Positions 11,801 to 24,155 of a DNA stretch of 64,000 bases are shown piece after piece. This stretch comes from Biomphalaria glabrata (Eukaryota > Mollusca > Gastropoda > Planorbidae): assembly GCF_947242115.1 (NCBI RefSeq), contig NC_074718.1, positions 46,646,199 to 46,710,198 on the forward strand, in the 5' to 3' direction. Within the stretch, counting starts at the first letter, position 1, and every line of letters begins with the position of its first letter. The notes beneath the pieces were generated by a model. It was not told the origin of the DNA, ran no database searches, and saw nothing but the letters and a program-made list of their open reading frames with translations. The position numbers were made by a program, and so were the translations under genes.

Positions 11801-12534
11801 ACTTACACTTATGTTAAAAGAACTTGTGCTCACAGTAAGACATATGAGCCAAATGAATATCATGATAACGACCTTGATGCTTTAATATGCTTATGACTTT
11901 GATGATTTAAATATGTTCCTCATAAATCATCATTAAAGAATATATTTTCTTGACTTTCATGATTTAGTAGCATTGTCAAAACATTGCCATTATTTTTGTA
12001 CATAAACCATTGAGACAACATAAATATTTATTATAGATACATTTCACTTGCATTGATTTATTTTAAAGAACATTGTCAATATCTTTTCATTTGACCATGT
12101 AACCATTGTCAATATTTTTCATTTGATTATGTAACCTGATGGGATAAACTAAGTATATTTGTATACGAGCATTTTTCATGGCTGCTCATTCCTTTGTAAA
12201 ATTAATATTGAAAGCATTCTTTTGATAAATTGAGAATTTACTTTGAAATTTTGTGTAAAGAAACACTTGCTTTTTGAGTAATGTTGACAACTATGAGTAT
12301 TGTCTACACAGACAAATATTTTTTCAAATATTGTAAGGTCAAATGAGACCATATATTAGTCTCATCAAATTTTTTGATGGCATGATAAGACATGTGCCAG
12401 AGATTATAGATTACATTGTACATTTGTATGGATTATTTCTCTCTCAAAAGATGTGACTATACATATAATAGTATTATTACTTAAATTTCAAAAGATTTTT
12501 ACAAAATCTTTTTTTTTTTAGGGAAAGGGCGTAA

Positions 12535-13105
12535 TGTCACAGTCTTAGTTGACATTGCATGATCTAAAGTTCACATCATGTTAATAGTTTAAAAGACACG
12601 TGGAATTCCTAATGTAGAAAACAGGAAGTAGAATGAATAAAGTTGACTTTGAAGTCAGTCAGTCAGTCAAGTAAAGCAGTCAAGTGAAGTCAAGTTAGAA
12701 GTCAAGTGTTATTCTTTGGACCGAGTGGTCAAGTATATTTTAGTCCGGGATGGACAGTAGCGACTTAGAAAAGTCTGTAGTAATTTCAGTTAGAAAGTAA
12801 CTTGTGGGCAGTTGTTGCCAGTGGTCTTTTGAGACATGTATTAGTTAATCTATATTTCTACACAGTGTTGCCCGCTGAGATGCAGACATGATTTGTTGTT
12901 AACGTATTGGATACTTTTGATACCGCTGTTATGCGGATAGGATTATTATTTCTTGACTTGTAGCACTAACAAGGAGTGCAGTATATTATCATTATTATAG
13001 TAAAATAAACTTCATGTTGTCTGCTGAACGGACTTGAGTCAGTCGTATAGTGTTTGTCTTGTCACGTGTCTAGAGTACTTCAGGAAGTAAGAACTCAATA
13101 TTACA
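12535..13105 (+). repeat. 3' LTR of the gag-bearing element
   Basis: Begins TGTCACAGTCTTAGTTGACA and ends ACTCAATATTACA. It is preceded by a purine-rich tract (AGGGAAAGGGCG). The first ~125 bp and the last ~250 bp match the solo LTR at 27203-27795, including CCCGCTGAGATG and GCACTAACAAGGAGTGCAGT. TG...CA ends and size (571 bp) fit an LTR. Confidence 0.85.
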
Positions 13106-14540
13106 CCATTCAACGTTCATTGACAGACCCCCTCCCTCCCAACCATTTCCTCTGCCTTATCTTGATGACTTTGACTTTAATTAGACATTAAGCTTTCCAT
13201 GTGCTGAAATTTAGCATTGTAGAACGGGAAATAAATTGTCTATGACAGTTCAAAGTGTGTATACATTTTTTTTGACGCACCCTGTAAATATATTGTATTC
13301 AGTGATTTTTTTATTTTACCATTTTCTAATATTAGTTTGTTAGCTCAATAACTATTAACCTTTTAGATTGTTATCTTTCGTAATGTTAAGACTAGAAAAC
13401 AAGATCTCAAAATTATATTTAGGACGATGATTACAATTACTTAGTCAATTACTTAGATAAAATAATTATAAAACAAAAGTTATATAAAGACATAATTATA
13501 CAATGTTTATATTTTGTATGTTCATAAAAATGTGTATAGCAGTGTTATGGAGTGTGTGTGTGTGGGTGTTTCCAAGGTAACGTTGAGAAATTAGCGATTG
13601 GTTGGCGGATATGCAGTGAGGATGGTGAAATTACAAAAATGGTCTAGTGTAATGCAAATTACCCAGGGATCTGAAACTGTACAGACAGGTTTTTTGTAGT
13701 GAGTTAGATTTTGTTTAAAATACCATTTTATATTATTGCTACTAGATTTATTTCATTTCATCTAGGTTAGTATTAGGGTTAGTGTTATGTTGTAATAAAA
13801 GTTATATTTAGTTTTGTTTCAAAAAAGAAGTTTTTTCAAGTTTCATATTAAATATATATATATATATATATCCAAGCAGTAGTTCTCACCAAACTTTCAT
13901 ACACTGGCAGAACTACCTTAAAAAAATGTTCTGCTGGAGGCTGGTGTGGGTAGTATAGAAGAAATACTTATTCAACAGCTGTGATGGGTTGGAAAATTAT
14001 CCCACATGGGGGGCGACTGCATGCCAAATGGTATCTTCATGGATGGCGTAACGGGGTACTCCTGTAAGCACTATAAAGATTAACTCAGGCACCTTTTTGC
14101 CATAGAGGAAAGTAGGTTGTAATAGGGTTTATGAAAACACTGCACTCATCTTTTATCTTCAGCATCATTATTATTATTAAACCATTACTCAAATTTTGCT
14201 TTGTTATTTTGCCATGTAGCGATTTACTGCTGCTGGAGTGAACAATGCTTAAAAAAATAAAAATATGCTGTGTTTTTACTTTGGCCCAGCGGTGGCTCCC
14301 ACATTTATGTCTTTTGTATTTTTCTATACCAGTTCTGTTACTATGCAAATGCAAAAAAAAAAATGCAAGTTGTTGCACTATTGATATTTTTTATACTAAT
14401 TTTTTATTTATATTATTAATTATTTATTATTATCTAAGCATCTGTTTGTATTTGAGCTGGGTAATGAATATAGATTCTTAAATTTAATTGTTGTTTGTTG
14501 CTTTACTCACTTTTAAACTGTGACCATGTAAATTTTGTCT
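13106..14540. other. unassigned interval with microsatellites
   Basis: Contains TG-rich (about 13551) and TA-rich (about 13855) microsatellites. No coding region with recognisable similarity was seen. Confidence 0.45.
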
Positions 14541-14542
14541 AG

Positions 14543-14858
14543 ATGGAGAATGGTAATGTCTTAGTGTTAATGATTAGATTGAGAATGTTAATGTCTTAGT
14601 GTCAATGATAACAGTGAGAATGGTAATGTCTTAGTGTCAATGATAACAGTGAGAATGGTAATGTCTTAGTGTCAATGATAACAGTGAGAATGGTAATACC
14701 TTAGTGTTATTGATTAGATTGATAATGGTAATGTCTTAGTGTCAATGATTACATTGAGAATAGTAATGTCTTAGTGCCAATGATAACACTGAGACAATCA
14801 TTAGATTGAGGATGGTAATGTCTTAGTGTCAATGGTGTAACACTATGATTAGAGTGAG
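14543..14858. repeat. 35-bp minisatellite, left block
   Basis: About nine units of the 35-bp repeat found at 15284-23520. Several here carry the variant GATAACAGTGAG in place of GATTAGATTGAG. A 425-bp spacer separates this block from the main array. Confidence 0.9.
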
Positions 14859-15283
14859 ATGCACGAGATGATTTCAGTTCATGTGAAAATGGGTCTTACA
14901 CATTGTCGAGCAAAGAGGTACCATTTTTGATCACATGACCACGATTTTTTAGTAAGTTAGCACCATGATGTGTCAAGAGACGTAGGTGTCTCTGTTTTAT
15001 AAAATAGGATTAAATAATATGAGTACCTAATTGGAGATATTTCTAAGGATGTAGTTTGTATTTGATGTGAAATAATTTGTGATGATATTTTATGGCTGAG
15101 ATTGCCTACTTTATGAACTATTATTTGATGTAATAAATATTTGTCTGCCAGAGAGGAGTTTGTAATTGTTTTATCCATAATATGTGATGTGTTTGATTAA
15201 GAATACAAGAACACTACATCAAGGCCAGAACAGGCCCTTATACCATTCAATCAACATTCACACCATTCAAGACGGTACAAATA
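14859..15283. other. unique spacer inside the 35-bp array
   Basis: A non-repetitive 425-bp segment flanked by 35-bp units on both sides, as expected for an insertion into an existing array. The left junction reads TGTAACACTATGATTAG and the right ACACCATTCAAGACGG. No coding frame was convincing and no clear terminal repeat or target duplication was found. A solo LTR is possible (TG...CA can be drawn) but unproven. Confidence 0.5.
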
Positions 15284-16319
15284 GTTAGATTGAGAATGGT
15301 AATGTCTTAGTGTCAATAATTACATTGAGAATAGCAATGTCTTAGTGTCAATGATTATATTGAAAATGGTAATGTCTTAGTGTCAATGGTAATTTTTTAG
15401 TGTCAATGATTAGATTGAGAATGGTAATGTCTTAGTGTCAATGATTAGATTGAGAATGGTAATGTCTTAGTGTCGATGATTACATTGAGAATGGTAATGT
15501 CTTAGTGTCAATGATTACATTGAGAATGGTAATGTCTTAGTGTCATTGATTACATTGAGAATGTTATGTTAATGATTAGATTGAGAATGGTAATGTCTTA
15601 GTGTCAATGATTAGATTGAGAATGGTAATGACTTAGTGTCAATGGTAATGTCTTAGTGTCATTGATTACATTGAGAATGTTATGTTAATGATTAGATTGA
15701 GAATGGTAATGTCTTAGTGTCAATGATTACATTGAGAATGGTAATGTCTTAGTGTCATTGATTACATTGAGAATGTTATGTCAATGATTAGATTGAGTAT
15801 GGTAATGTCTTAGTGTCAATGATTAGATTGAGAATAGTAATATCTTAGTGTCAATGATTAGATTGAGAATGGAAACATCTTAACCTCATTGATTAGATTG
15901 AGAATGGTAATGACTTAGTGTCAATGATTACATTGAGAATGGTAATGTCTTAGTGTCAATGATTACATTGAGAATGGTAATGTCTTAGTGTCAATGGTAA
16001 TGTCTTAGTGTCAATGATTAGATTAAGAATGGAAGGTCTTAGTGTCAATGATTACTTTGAGAATGGTAATGTCATAGTGTCAATGATTACATTGAGAATG
16101 TTATGTCAATTTTTAGATTAAAATGCTAATTTTTTAGTGTCAATGATTACATTGAGAATGGTAATGACTTAGTGTCAATGATTACATTGAGAATGGTAAT
16201 GTCTTAGTGTCAATGATTACATTGAGAATGGTAATGTCTTAGTGTCAATGGTAATGTCTTAGTGTCAATGATTAGATTGGGAATGGTAATGTCTTAGTGT
16301 CAATGGTAATGTCTTAGTG

Positions 16320-19300
16320 TCAATGATTAGATTGGGAATGGTAATGTCTTAGTGTTGATGATTAGATTGAGAATGGTAATGTCTTAGTGTCGATGATTAC
16401 ATTGAGAATGGTAATGTCTTAGTGTTGATGATTAGATTGAGAATGGTAATGTCTTAGTGTCAATGATTAGATTGAGAATGGTAATGTCTTAGTGTCGATG
16501 ATTACATTGAGAATGGTAATGTCTTAGTGTCAATGATTACATTGAGAATGGTAATGCCTTAGTGTCAATGGTAATGTCTTAGTGTCAATGATTAGATTGG
16601 GAATGGTAATGACTTAGTGTCAATGATTAGATTGAGAATGATAATGTCTTAGTGTCGATGATTACATTGAGAATGGTAATGTCTTAGTGTCGATGATTAG
16701 ATTGAGAATGGTAATGTGTTAGTGTTAATGTTTAGATTGAGAATGGTAATGTCTTAGTGTCGATGATTACATTGAGAATGGTAATGTCTTAGTGTCAATG
16801 ATTACATTGAGAATGGTAATGTCTTAGTGTCATTGATTACATTGAGAGTGTTATGTTAATGATTAGATTGAGAATGGTAATGTCTTAGTGTCAATGATTA
16901 GATTGAGAATGGTAATGACTTAGTGTCAATGGTAATGACTTAGTGTCAATGATTAGATTGAGAATGGTAATGTCTTAGTGTCAATGATTAGATTGAGAAT
17001 GGTAATGACTTAGTGTCAATGATTAGATTGAGAATGGTAATGACTTAGTGTCCATGATTAGATTAAGAATGGAAGGTCTTAGTGTCAATGATTAGATTGG
17101 GAATGGTAATGACTTAGTGTCAATGATTAGATTGAGAATGGTAATGTCTTAGTGTCAATGATTACATTGAGAATGGTAATGCCTTAGTGTCAATGGTAAT
17201 GTCTTAGTGTCAATGATTAGATTGGGAATGGTAATGACTTAGTGTCAATGATTAGATTGAGAATGGTAATGTCTTAGTGTCGATGATTACATTGAGAATG
17301 GTAATGTCTTAGTGTCGATGATTAGATTGAGAATGGTAATGTGTTAGTGTTAATGTTTAGATTGAGAATGGTAATGTCTTAGTGTCATTGATTACATTGA
17401 GAATGTTATGTTAATGATTAGATTGAGAATGGTAATGTCTTAGTGTCAATGATTAGATTGAGAATGGTAATGACTTAGTGTCAATGGTAATGACTTAGTG
17501 TCAATGATTAGATTGAGAATGGTAATGACTTAGTGTCAATGATTAGATTGAGAATGGTAATGTCTTAGTGTCAATGATTACATTGAGAATGGTAATGTCT
17601 TAGTGTCAATGATTAGATTGAGAATGGTAATGACTTAGTGTCAATGATTAGATTAAGAATGGAAGGTCTTAGTGTCAATGATTAGATTGGGAATGGTAAT
17701 GACTTAGTGTCAATGATTAGATTGAGAATGGTAATGTCTTAGTGTCAATGATTACATTGAGAATGGTTATGTCTTAGTATCAATGATTACATTGAGAATG
17801 GTAATGTCTTAGTGTCAATGATTAGATTGGGAATGGTAATGACTTAGTGTCAATGATTAGATTGAGAATGGTAATGTCTTAGTGTCAATGATTACATTGA
17901 GAATGGTAATGTCTTAGTGTCAATGATTAGATTGAGAATGGTAATGACTTAGTGTCAATGATTAGATTAAGAATGGAAGGTCTTAGTGTCAATGATTAGA
18001 TTGAGAATGGTAATGACTTAGTGTCAATGGTAATGACTTAGTGTCAATGATTAGATTGAGAATGGTAATGACTTAGTGTCAATGATTAGATTGAGAATGG
18101 TAATGTCTTAGTGTCGATGATTACATTGAGAATGGTAATGTCTTAGTGTCGATGATTAGATTGAGAATGGTAATGTGTTAGTGTTAATGTTTAGATTGAG
18201 AATGGTAATGTCTTAGTGTCGATGATTACATTGAGAATGGTAATGTCTTAGTGTCAATGATTACATTGAGAATGGTAATGTCTTAGTGTCATTGATTACA
18301 TTGAGAATGTTATGTTAATGATTACATTGAGAATGGTAATGACTTAGTGTCAATGGTAATGACTTAGTGTCAATGATTAGATTGGGAATGGTAATGTCTT
18401 AGTGTTGATGATTAGATTGAGAATGGTAATGTCTTAGTGTCGATGATTACATTGAGAATGGTAATGTCTTAGTGTTGATGATTAGATTGAGAATGGTAAT
18501 GTCTTAGTGTCAATGATTAGATTGAGAATGGTAATGTCTTAGTGTCGATGATTACATTGAGAATGGTAATGTCTTAGTGTCAATGATTACATTGAGAATG
18601 GTAATGCCTTAGTGTCAATGGTAATGTCTTAGTGTCAATGATTAGATTGGGAATGGTAATGACTTAGTGTCAATGATTAGATTGAGAATGATAATGTCTT
18701 AGTGTCGATGATTACATTGAGAATGGTAATGTCTTAGTGTCGATGATTAGATTGAGAATGGTAATGTGTTAGTGTTAATGTTTAGATTGAGAATGGTAAT
18801 GTCTTAGTGTCGATGATTACATTGAGAATGGTAATGTCTTAGTGTCAATGATTACATTGAGAATGGTAATGTCTTAGTGTCATTGATTACATTGAGAGTG
18901 TTATGTTAATGATTAGATTGAGAATGGTAATGTCTTAGTGTCAATGATTAGATTGAGAATGGTAATGACTTAGTGTCAATGGTAATGACTTAGTGTCAAT
19001 GATTAGATTGAGAATGGTAATGTCTTAGTGTCAATGATTAGATTGAGAATGGTAATGACTTAGTGTCAATGATTAGATTGAGAATGGTAATGACTTAGTG
19101 TCCATGATTAGATTAAGAATGGAAGGTCTTAGTGTCAATGATTAGATTGGGAATGGTAATGACTTAGTGTCAATGATTAGATTGAGAATGGTAATGTCTT
19201 AGTGTCAATGATTACATTGAGAATGGTAATGCCTTAGTGTCAATGGTAATGTCTTAGTGTCAATGATTAGATTGGGAATGGTAATGACTTAGTGTCAATG

Positions 19301-20430
19301 ATTAGATTGAGAATGGTAATGTCTTAGTGTCGATGATTACATTGAGAATGGTAATGTCTTAGTGTCGATGATTAGATTGAGAATGGTAATGTGTTAGTGT
19401 TAATGTTTAGATTGAGAATGGTAATGTCTTAGTGTCATTGATTACATTGAGAATGTTATGTTAATGATTAGATTGAGAATGGTAATGTCTTAGTGTCAAT
19501 GATTAGATTGAGAATGGTAATGACTTAGTGTCAATGGTAATGACTTAGTGTCAATGATTAGATTGAGAATGGTAATGACTTAGTGTCAATGATTAGATTG
19601 AGAATGGTAATGTCTTAGTGTCAATGATTACATTGAGAATGGTAATGTCTTAGTGTCAATGATTAGATTGAGAATGGTAATGACTTAGTGTCAATGATTA
19701 GATTAAGAATGGAAGGTCTTAGTGTCAATGATTAGATTGGGAATGGTAATGACTTAGTGTCAATGATTAGATTGAGAATGGTAATGTCTTAGTGTCAATG
19801 ATTACATTGAGAATGGTTATGTCTTAGTATCAATGATTACATTGAGAATGGTAATGTCTTAGTGTCAATGATTAGATTGGGAATGGTAATGACTTAGTGT
19901 CAATGATTAGATTGAGAATGGTAATGTCTTAGTGTCAATGATTACATTGAGAATGGTAATGTCTTAGTGTCAATGATTAGATTGAGAATGGTAATGACTT
20001 AGTGTCAATGATTAGATTAAGAATGGAAGGTCTTAGTGTCAATGATTAGATTGAGAATGGTAATGACTTAGTGTCAATGGTAATGACTTAGTGTCAATGA
20101 TTAGATTGAGAATGGTAATGACTTAGTGTCAATGATTAGATTGAGAATGGTAATGTCTTAGTGTCGATGATTACATTGAGAATGGTAATGTCTTAGTGTC
20201 GATGATTAGATTGAGAATGGTAATGTGTTAGTGTTAATGTTTAGATTGAGAATGGTAATGTCTTAGTGTCGATGATTACATTGAGAATGGTAATGTCTTA
20301 GTGTCAATGATTACATTGAGAATGGTAATGTCTTAGTGTCATTGATTACATTGAGAATGTTATGTTAATGATTACATTGAGAATGGTAATGACTTAGTGT
20401 CAATGGTAATGACTTAGTGTCAATGATTAG
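16320..20430. repeat. 2050-bp tandem duplication within the minisatellite
   Basis: The segment 16320-18369 reappears at 18370-20430 with a constant offset of 2050. I checked this at several rare variants: ATAATGTCTT near 16641/18691, TCCATGATTAG near 17051/19101, and GTTATGTCTTAGTAT near 17765/19815. The copies looked identical wherever compared, so the duplication is very recent. Confidence 0.9.
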
Positions 20431-20440
20431 ATTGAGAATG

Positions 20441-21352
20441 GTAATGTCTTAGTGTCATTGATTACATTGAGAATGTTATGTTAATGATTAGATTGAGAAT
20501 GGTAATGTCTTAGTGTCAATGATTACATTGAGAATGGTAATGTCTTAGTGTCATTGATTACATTGAGAATGTTATGTCAATGATTAGATTGAGTATGGTA
20601 ATGTCTTAGTGTCAATGATTAGATTGAGAATAGTAATATCTTAGTGTCAATGATTAGATTGAGAATGGAAACATCTTAACCTCATTGATTAGATTGAGAA
20701 TGGTAATGACTTAGTGTCAATGATTACATTGAGAATGGTAATGTCTTAGTGTCAATGATTACATTGAGAATGGTAATGTCTTAGTGTCAATGGTAATGTC
20801 TTAGTGTCAATGATTAGATTAAGAATGGAAGGTCTTAGTGTCAATGATTACTTTGAGAATGGTAATGTCATAGTGTCAATGATTACATTGAGAATGTTAT
20901 GTCAATTTTTAGATTAAAATGCTAATTTTTTAGTGTCAATGATTACATTGAGAATGGTAATGACTTAGTGTCAATGATTACATTGAGAATGGTAATGTCT
21001 TAGTGTCAATGATTACATTGAGAATGGTAATGTCTTAGTGTCAATGGTAATGTCTTAGTGTCAATGATTAGATTGGGAATGGTAATGCTTTAGTGTCAAT
21101 GGTAATGTCTTAGTGTCAATGATTAGATTGGGAATGGTAATGTCTTAGTGTTGATGATTAGATTGAGAATGGTAATGTCTTAGTGTCGAAGATTACATTG
21201 AGAATGGTAATGTCTTAGTGTTGATGATTAGATTGAGAATGGTAATGTCTTAGTGTCAATGATTAGATTGAGAATGGTAATGTCTTAGTGTCGATGATTA
21301 CATTGAGAATGGTAATGTCTTAGTGTCAATGATTACTTTGAGAATGGTAATG
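20441..21352. repeat. second copy of the 15645-16556 block (offset 4796)
   Basis: The rare run GGAAACATCTTAACCTC at about 15871 recurs at about 20667, and TTTTTAGATTAAAATGC at about 16109 recurs at about 20905, both at offset 4796. The block diverges outside about 15645-16556. The array order is therefore A, B, B, A, start of B. Confidence 0.85.
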
Positions 21353-23520
21353 TCTTAGTGTCATTAATTACATTGAGAATGTTATGTTAATGATTAGATT
21401 GAGAATGGTAATGTCTTAGTGTCAATGATTAGATTGAGAATGGTAATGACTTAGTGTCAATGGTAATGACTTAGTGTCAATGATTAGATTGAGAATGGTA
21501 ATGTCTTAGTGTCAATGATTAGATTGAGAATGGTAATGACTTAGTGTCAATGATTAGATTGAGAATGGTAATGACTTAGTGTCCATGATTAGATTAAGAA
21601 TGGAAGGTCTTAGTGTCAATGATTAGATTGGGAATGGTAATGACTTAGTGTCAATGATTAGATTGAGAATGGTAATGTCTTAGTGTCAATGATTACATTG
21701 AGAATGGTTATGTCTTAGTGTCAATGATTAGATTGAGAATGGTAATGACTTAGTGTCAATGATTAGATTAAGAATGGAAGGTCTTAGTGTCAATGATTAG
21801 ATTGGGAATGGTAATGACTTAGTGTCAATGATTAGATTGAGAATGGTAATGACTTAGTGTCAATGGTAATGACTTAGTGTCAATGATTAGATTGAGAATG
21901 GTAATGTCTTAGTGTCAATGATTAGATTGAGAATGGTAATGACTTAGTGTCCATGATTAGATTAAGAATGGAAGGTCTTAGTGTCAATGATTAGATTGGG
22001 AATGGTAATGACTTAGTGTCAATGATTAGATTGAGAATGGTAATGTCTTAGTGTCAATGATTACATTGAGAATGGTTATGTCTTAGTGTCAATGATTAGA
22101 TTGAGAATGGTAATGACTTAGTGTCAATGATTAGATTAAGAATGGAAGGTCTTAGTGTCAATGATTAGATTGGGAATGGTAATGACTTAGTGTCAATGAT
22201 TAGATTGAGAATGGTAATGTCTTAGTGTCAATGATTACATTGAGAATGGTTATGTCTTAGTATCAATGATTACATTGAGAATTGTAATGTCTTAGTGTCA
22301 TTGATTAGATTAAGAATGGTAATGACTTAGTGTCAATGATTAGATTGAGAATGGTAATGTCTTAGTGTCAATGATTAGATTAAGAATGGTAATGACTTAG
22401 TGTCAATGATTAGATTGAGAATGGTAATGTCTTAGTGTCGATGATTACATTGAGAATGGTAATGTCTTAGTGTCGATGATTAGATTGAGAATGGTAATGT
22501 GTTAATGTTTAGATTGAGAATGGTAATGTCTTAGTGTCGATGATTACATTGAGAATGGTAATGTCTTAGTGTCAATGATTACATTGAGAATGGTAATGTC
22601 TTAGTGTCATTGATTACATTGAGAATGTTATGTTAATGATTAGATTGAGAATGGTAATGTCTTAGTGTCAATGATTAGATTGAGAATGGTAATGACTTAG
22701 TGTCAATGGTAATGACTTAGTGTCAATGATTAGATTGAGAATGGTAATGTCTTAGTGTCAATGATTAGATTGAGAATGGTAATGACTTAGTGTCCATGAT
22801 TAGATTAAGAATGGAAGGTCTTAGTGTCAATGATTAGATTGGGAATGGTAATGACTTAGTGTCAATGATTAGATTGAGAATGGTAATGTCTTAGTGTCAA
22901 TGATTACATTGAGAATGGTAATGTCTTAGTGTCAATGATTAGATTGAGAATGGTAATGACTTAGTGTCAATGATTAGATTAAGAATGGAAGGTCTTAGTG
23001 TCAATGATTAGATTGGGAATGGTAATGACTTAGTGTCAATGATTAGATTGAGAATGGTAATGTCTTAGTGTCAATGATTACATTGAGAATGGTTATGTCT
23101 TAGTATCAATGATTACATTGAGAATGGTAATGTCTTAGTGTCATTAATTAGACTGAGAATGTTATGTCAATGATTAGATTGAGAATGGTAATGTCTTAGT
23201 GTCAATGATTAGATTGAGAATGGAAACATCTTAACCTCATTGATTAGATTGAGAATGGTAATGACTTAGTGTCAATGATTAGATTGAGAATGGTAATGTC
23301 TTAGTGTCAATGATTATATTGAGAATGGTAATGCCTTAGTGTCAATGATTAGATTGAGAATGGTAATGTTTTAGTGTCAATGATTAGATTGAGAATGGTA
23401 ATGTCTTAGTGTCAATGATTAGATTGAGAATGGTAATGTCTTAGTGTCAATGATTAGATTGAGAATGGTAATGACTTAGTGTCAATGATAAGATTGAGAA
23501 TTGTTATGTTTAAGTGTCAA

Positions 23521-24155
23521 TGATGACTGACTAAGTTTTGGAGGATGTCAGGAGGAGCATACCAGTTTACAGCAACTTCTATTAGTGACCATAAAAAGAG
23601 CAATGAAAAAAGGGCCTTAAAAGTTATTCAATTACAATCTTAGAAGCCCAACTACAAAGTACTGTTAAGTAGTAAACTCACTTAAATTTTTTAAATAATA
23701 CTTTGAAAAAGTTTTCTCTATTAAATCAATTATTTTATAAGAGTTAAACATACATTCTCTATGAAGAAAATATGGTTACAGGAGGCGAATCACAATATAA
23801 TCATCTGTAGTGTAAACAAATGTTACTTCGTTACCAAAGATTTGTTAATTTCACACAAAAATAAGCACAATGTCATTGTATTCACAAGAATTCATTCAAT
23901 CTCGTTTTCACTATGCATGAAGATAAACATATTCACATTTTCTAAAGACTCTGGCGTTCAAAATTTTGCACAATGTCATTTTATTTGTACACGAAGGTAG
24001 CTGCAAAGTCTTGAGAAAAAAAAAGACTATCTAAATCATTAAATTAAGCTTGGTCTAAGACTACCTTGTTTCTCATTATATCTTTTATACTTTGCTAATC
24101 TACTTATAAGTCATTAAGCTACTTGGCTTTGTAGCACTGGCAAAGATATATATAT
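23521..24155. other. unassigned interval
   Basis: Sequence right of the minisatellite. A 79-codon frame at 23761-24000 has no recognisable domain and is judged chance. Confidence 0.45.

Larger units (their letters stand above)
7640..13105 (+). mobile_element. gag-only LTR retrotransposon fossil (Ty3/Gypsy-like)
   Basis: A fossil element with a gag region (9251-10600), a long AT-rich non-coding stretch where pol would be expected, a polypurine tract just before 12535, and a 3' LTR (12535-13105). No protease, reverse transcriptase, RNase H or integrase motif was recognised between gag and the LTR. A matching 5' LTR was not found, so the left boundary is uncertain and 7640 is only an outer guess. 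The coding part is broken in a few places. A related solo LTR lies at 27203-27795. The family is inferred from the gag layout and TG...CA LTR. It is old by appearance, since that LTR relative differs in length and mid-region sequence. Confidence 0.65.
15284..23520. repeat. giant 35-bp minisatellite array with higher-order structure
   Basis: The unit AATGGTAATGTCTTAGTGTC + AATGATTAGATTGAG (35 bp) repeats over 8.2 kb. Variants include GATTACATTGAG, GACTTAGTG, GTGTCGATG, a short 20-bp form lacking the GATTAGATTGAG part, and a GGAAGGTCTT form. Variants recur in fixed order, giving higher-order repeats. Stops occur in every frame, so it is non-coding. There are no unique spacers, so it is not CRISPR-like. 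Confidence 0.97.

Noticed and set aside
14085-14481. Overlapping open frames of 97 and 78 codons on opposite strands
   Set aside because: AT-rich chance frames with low-complexity, hydrophobic content and no motif.
15284-23520. CRISPR-like array
   Set aside because: The 35-bp units are contiguous with no unique spacers, and the context is animal DNA. It is a minisatellite.
23761-24000. 79-codon frame right of the minisatellite
   Set aside because: No motif, and biased amino-acid content typical of AT-rich DNA.
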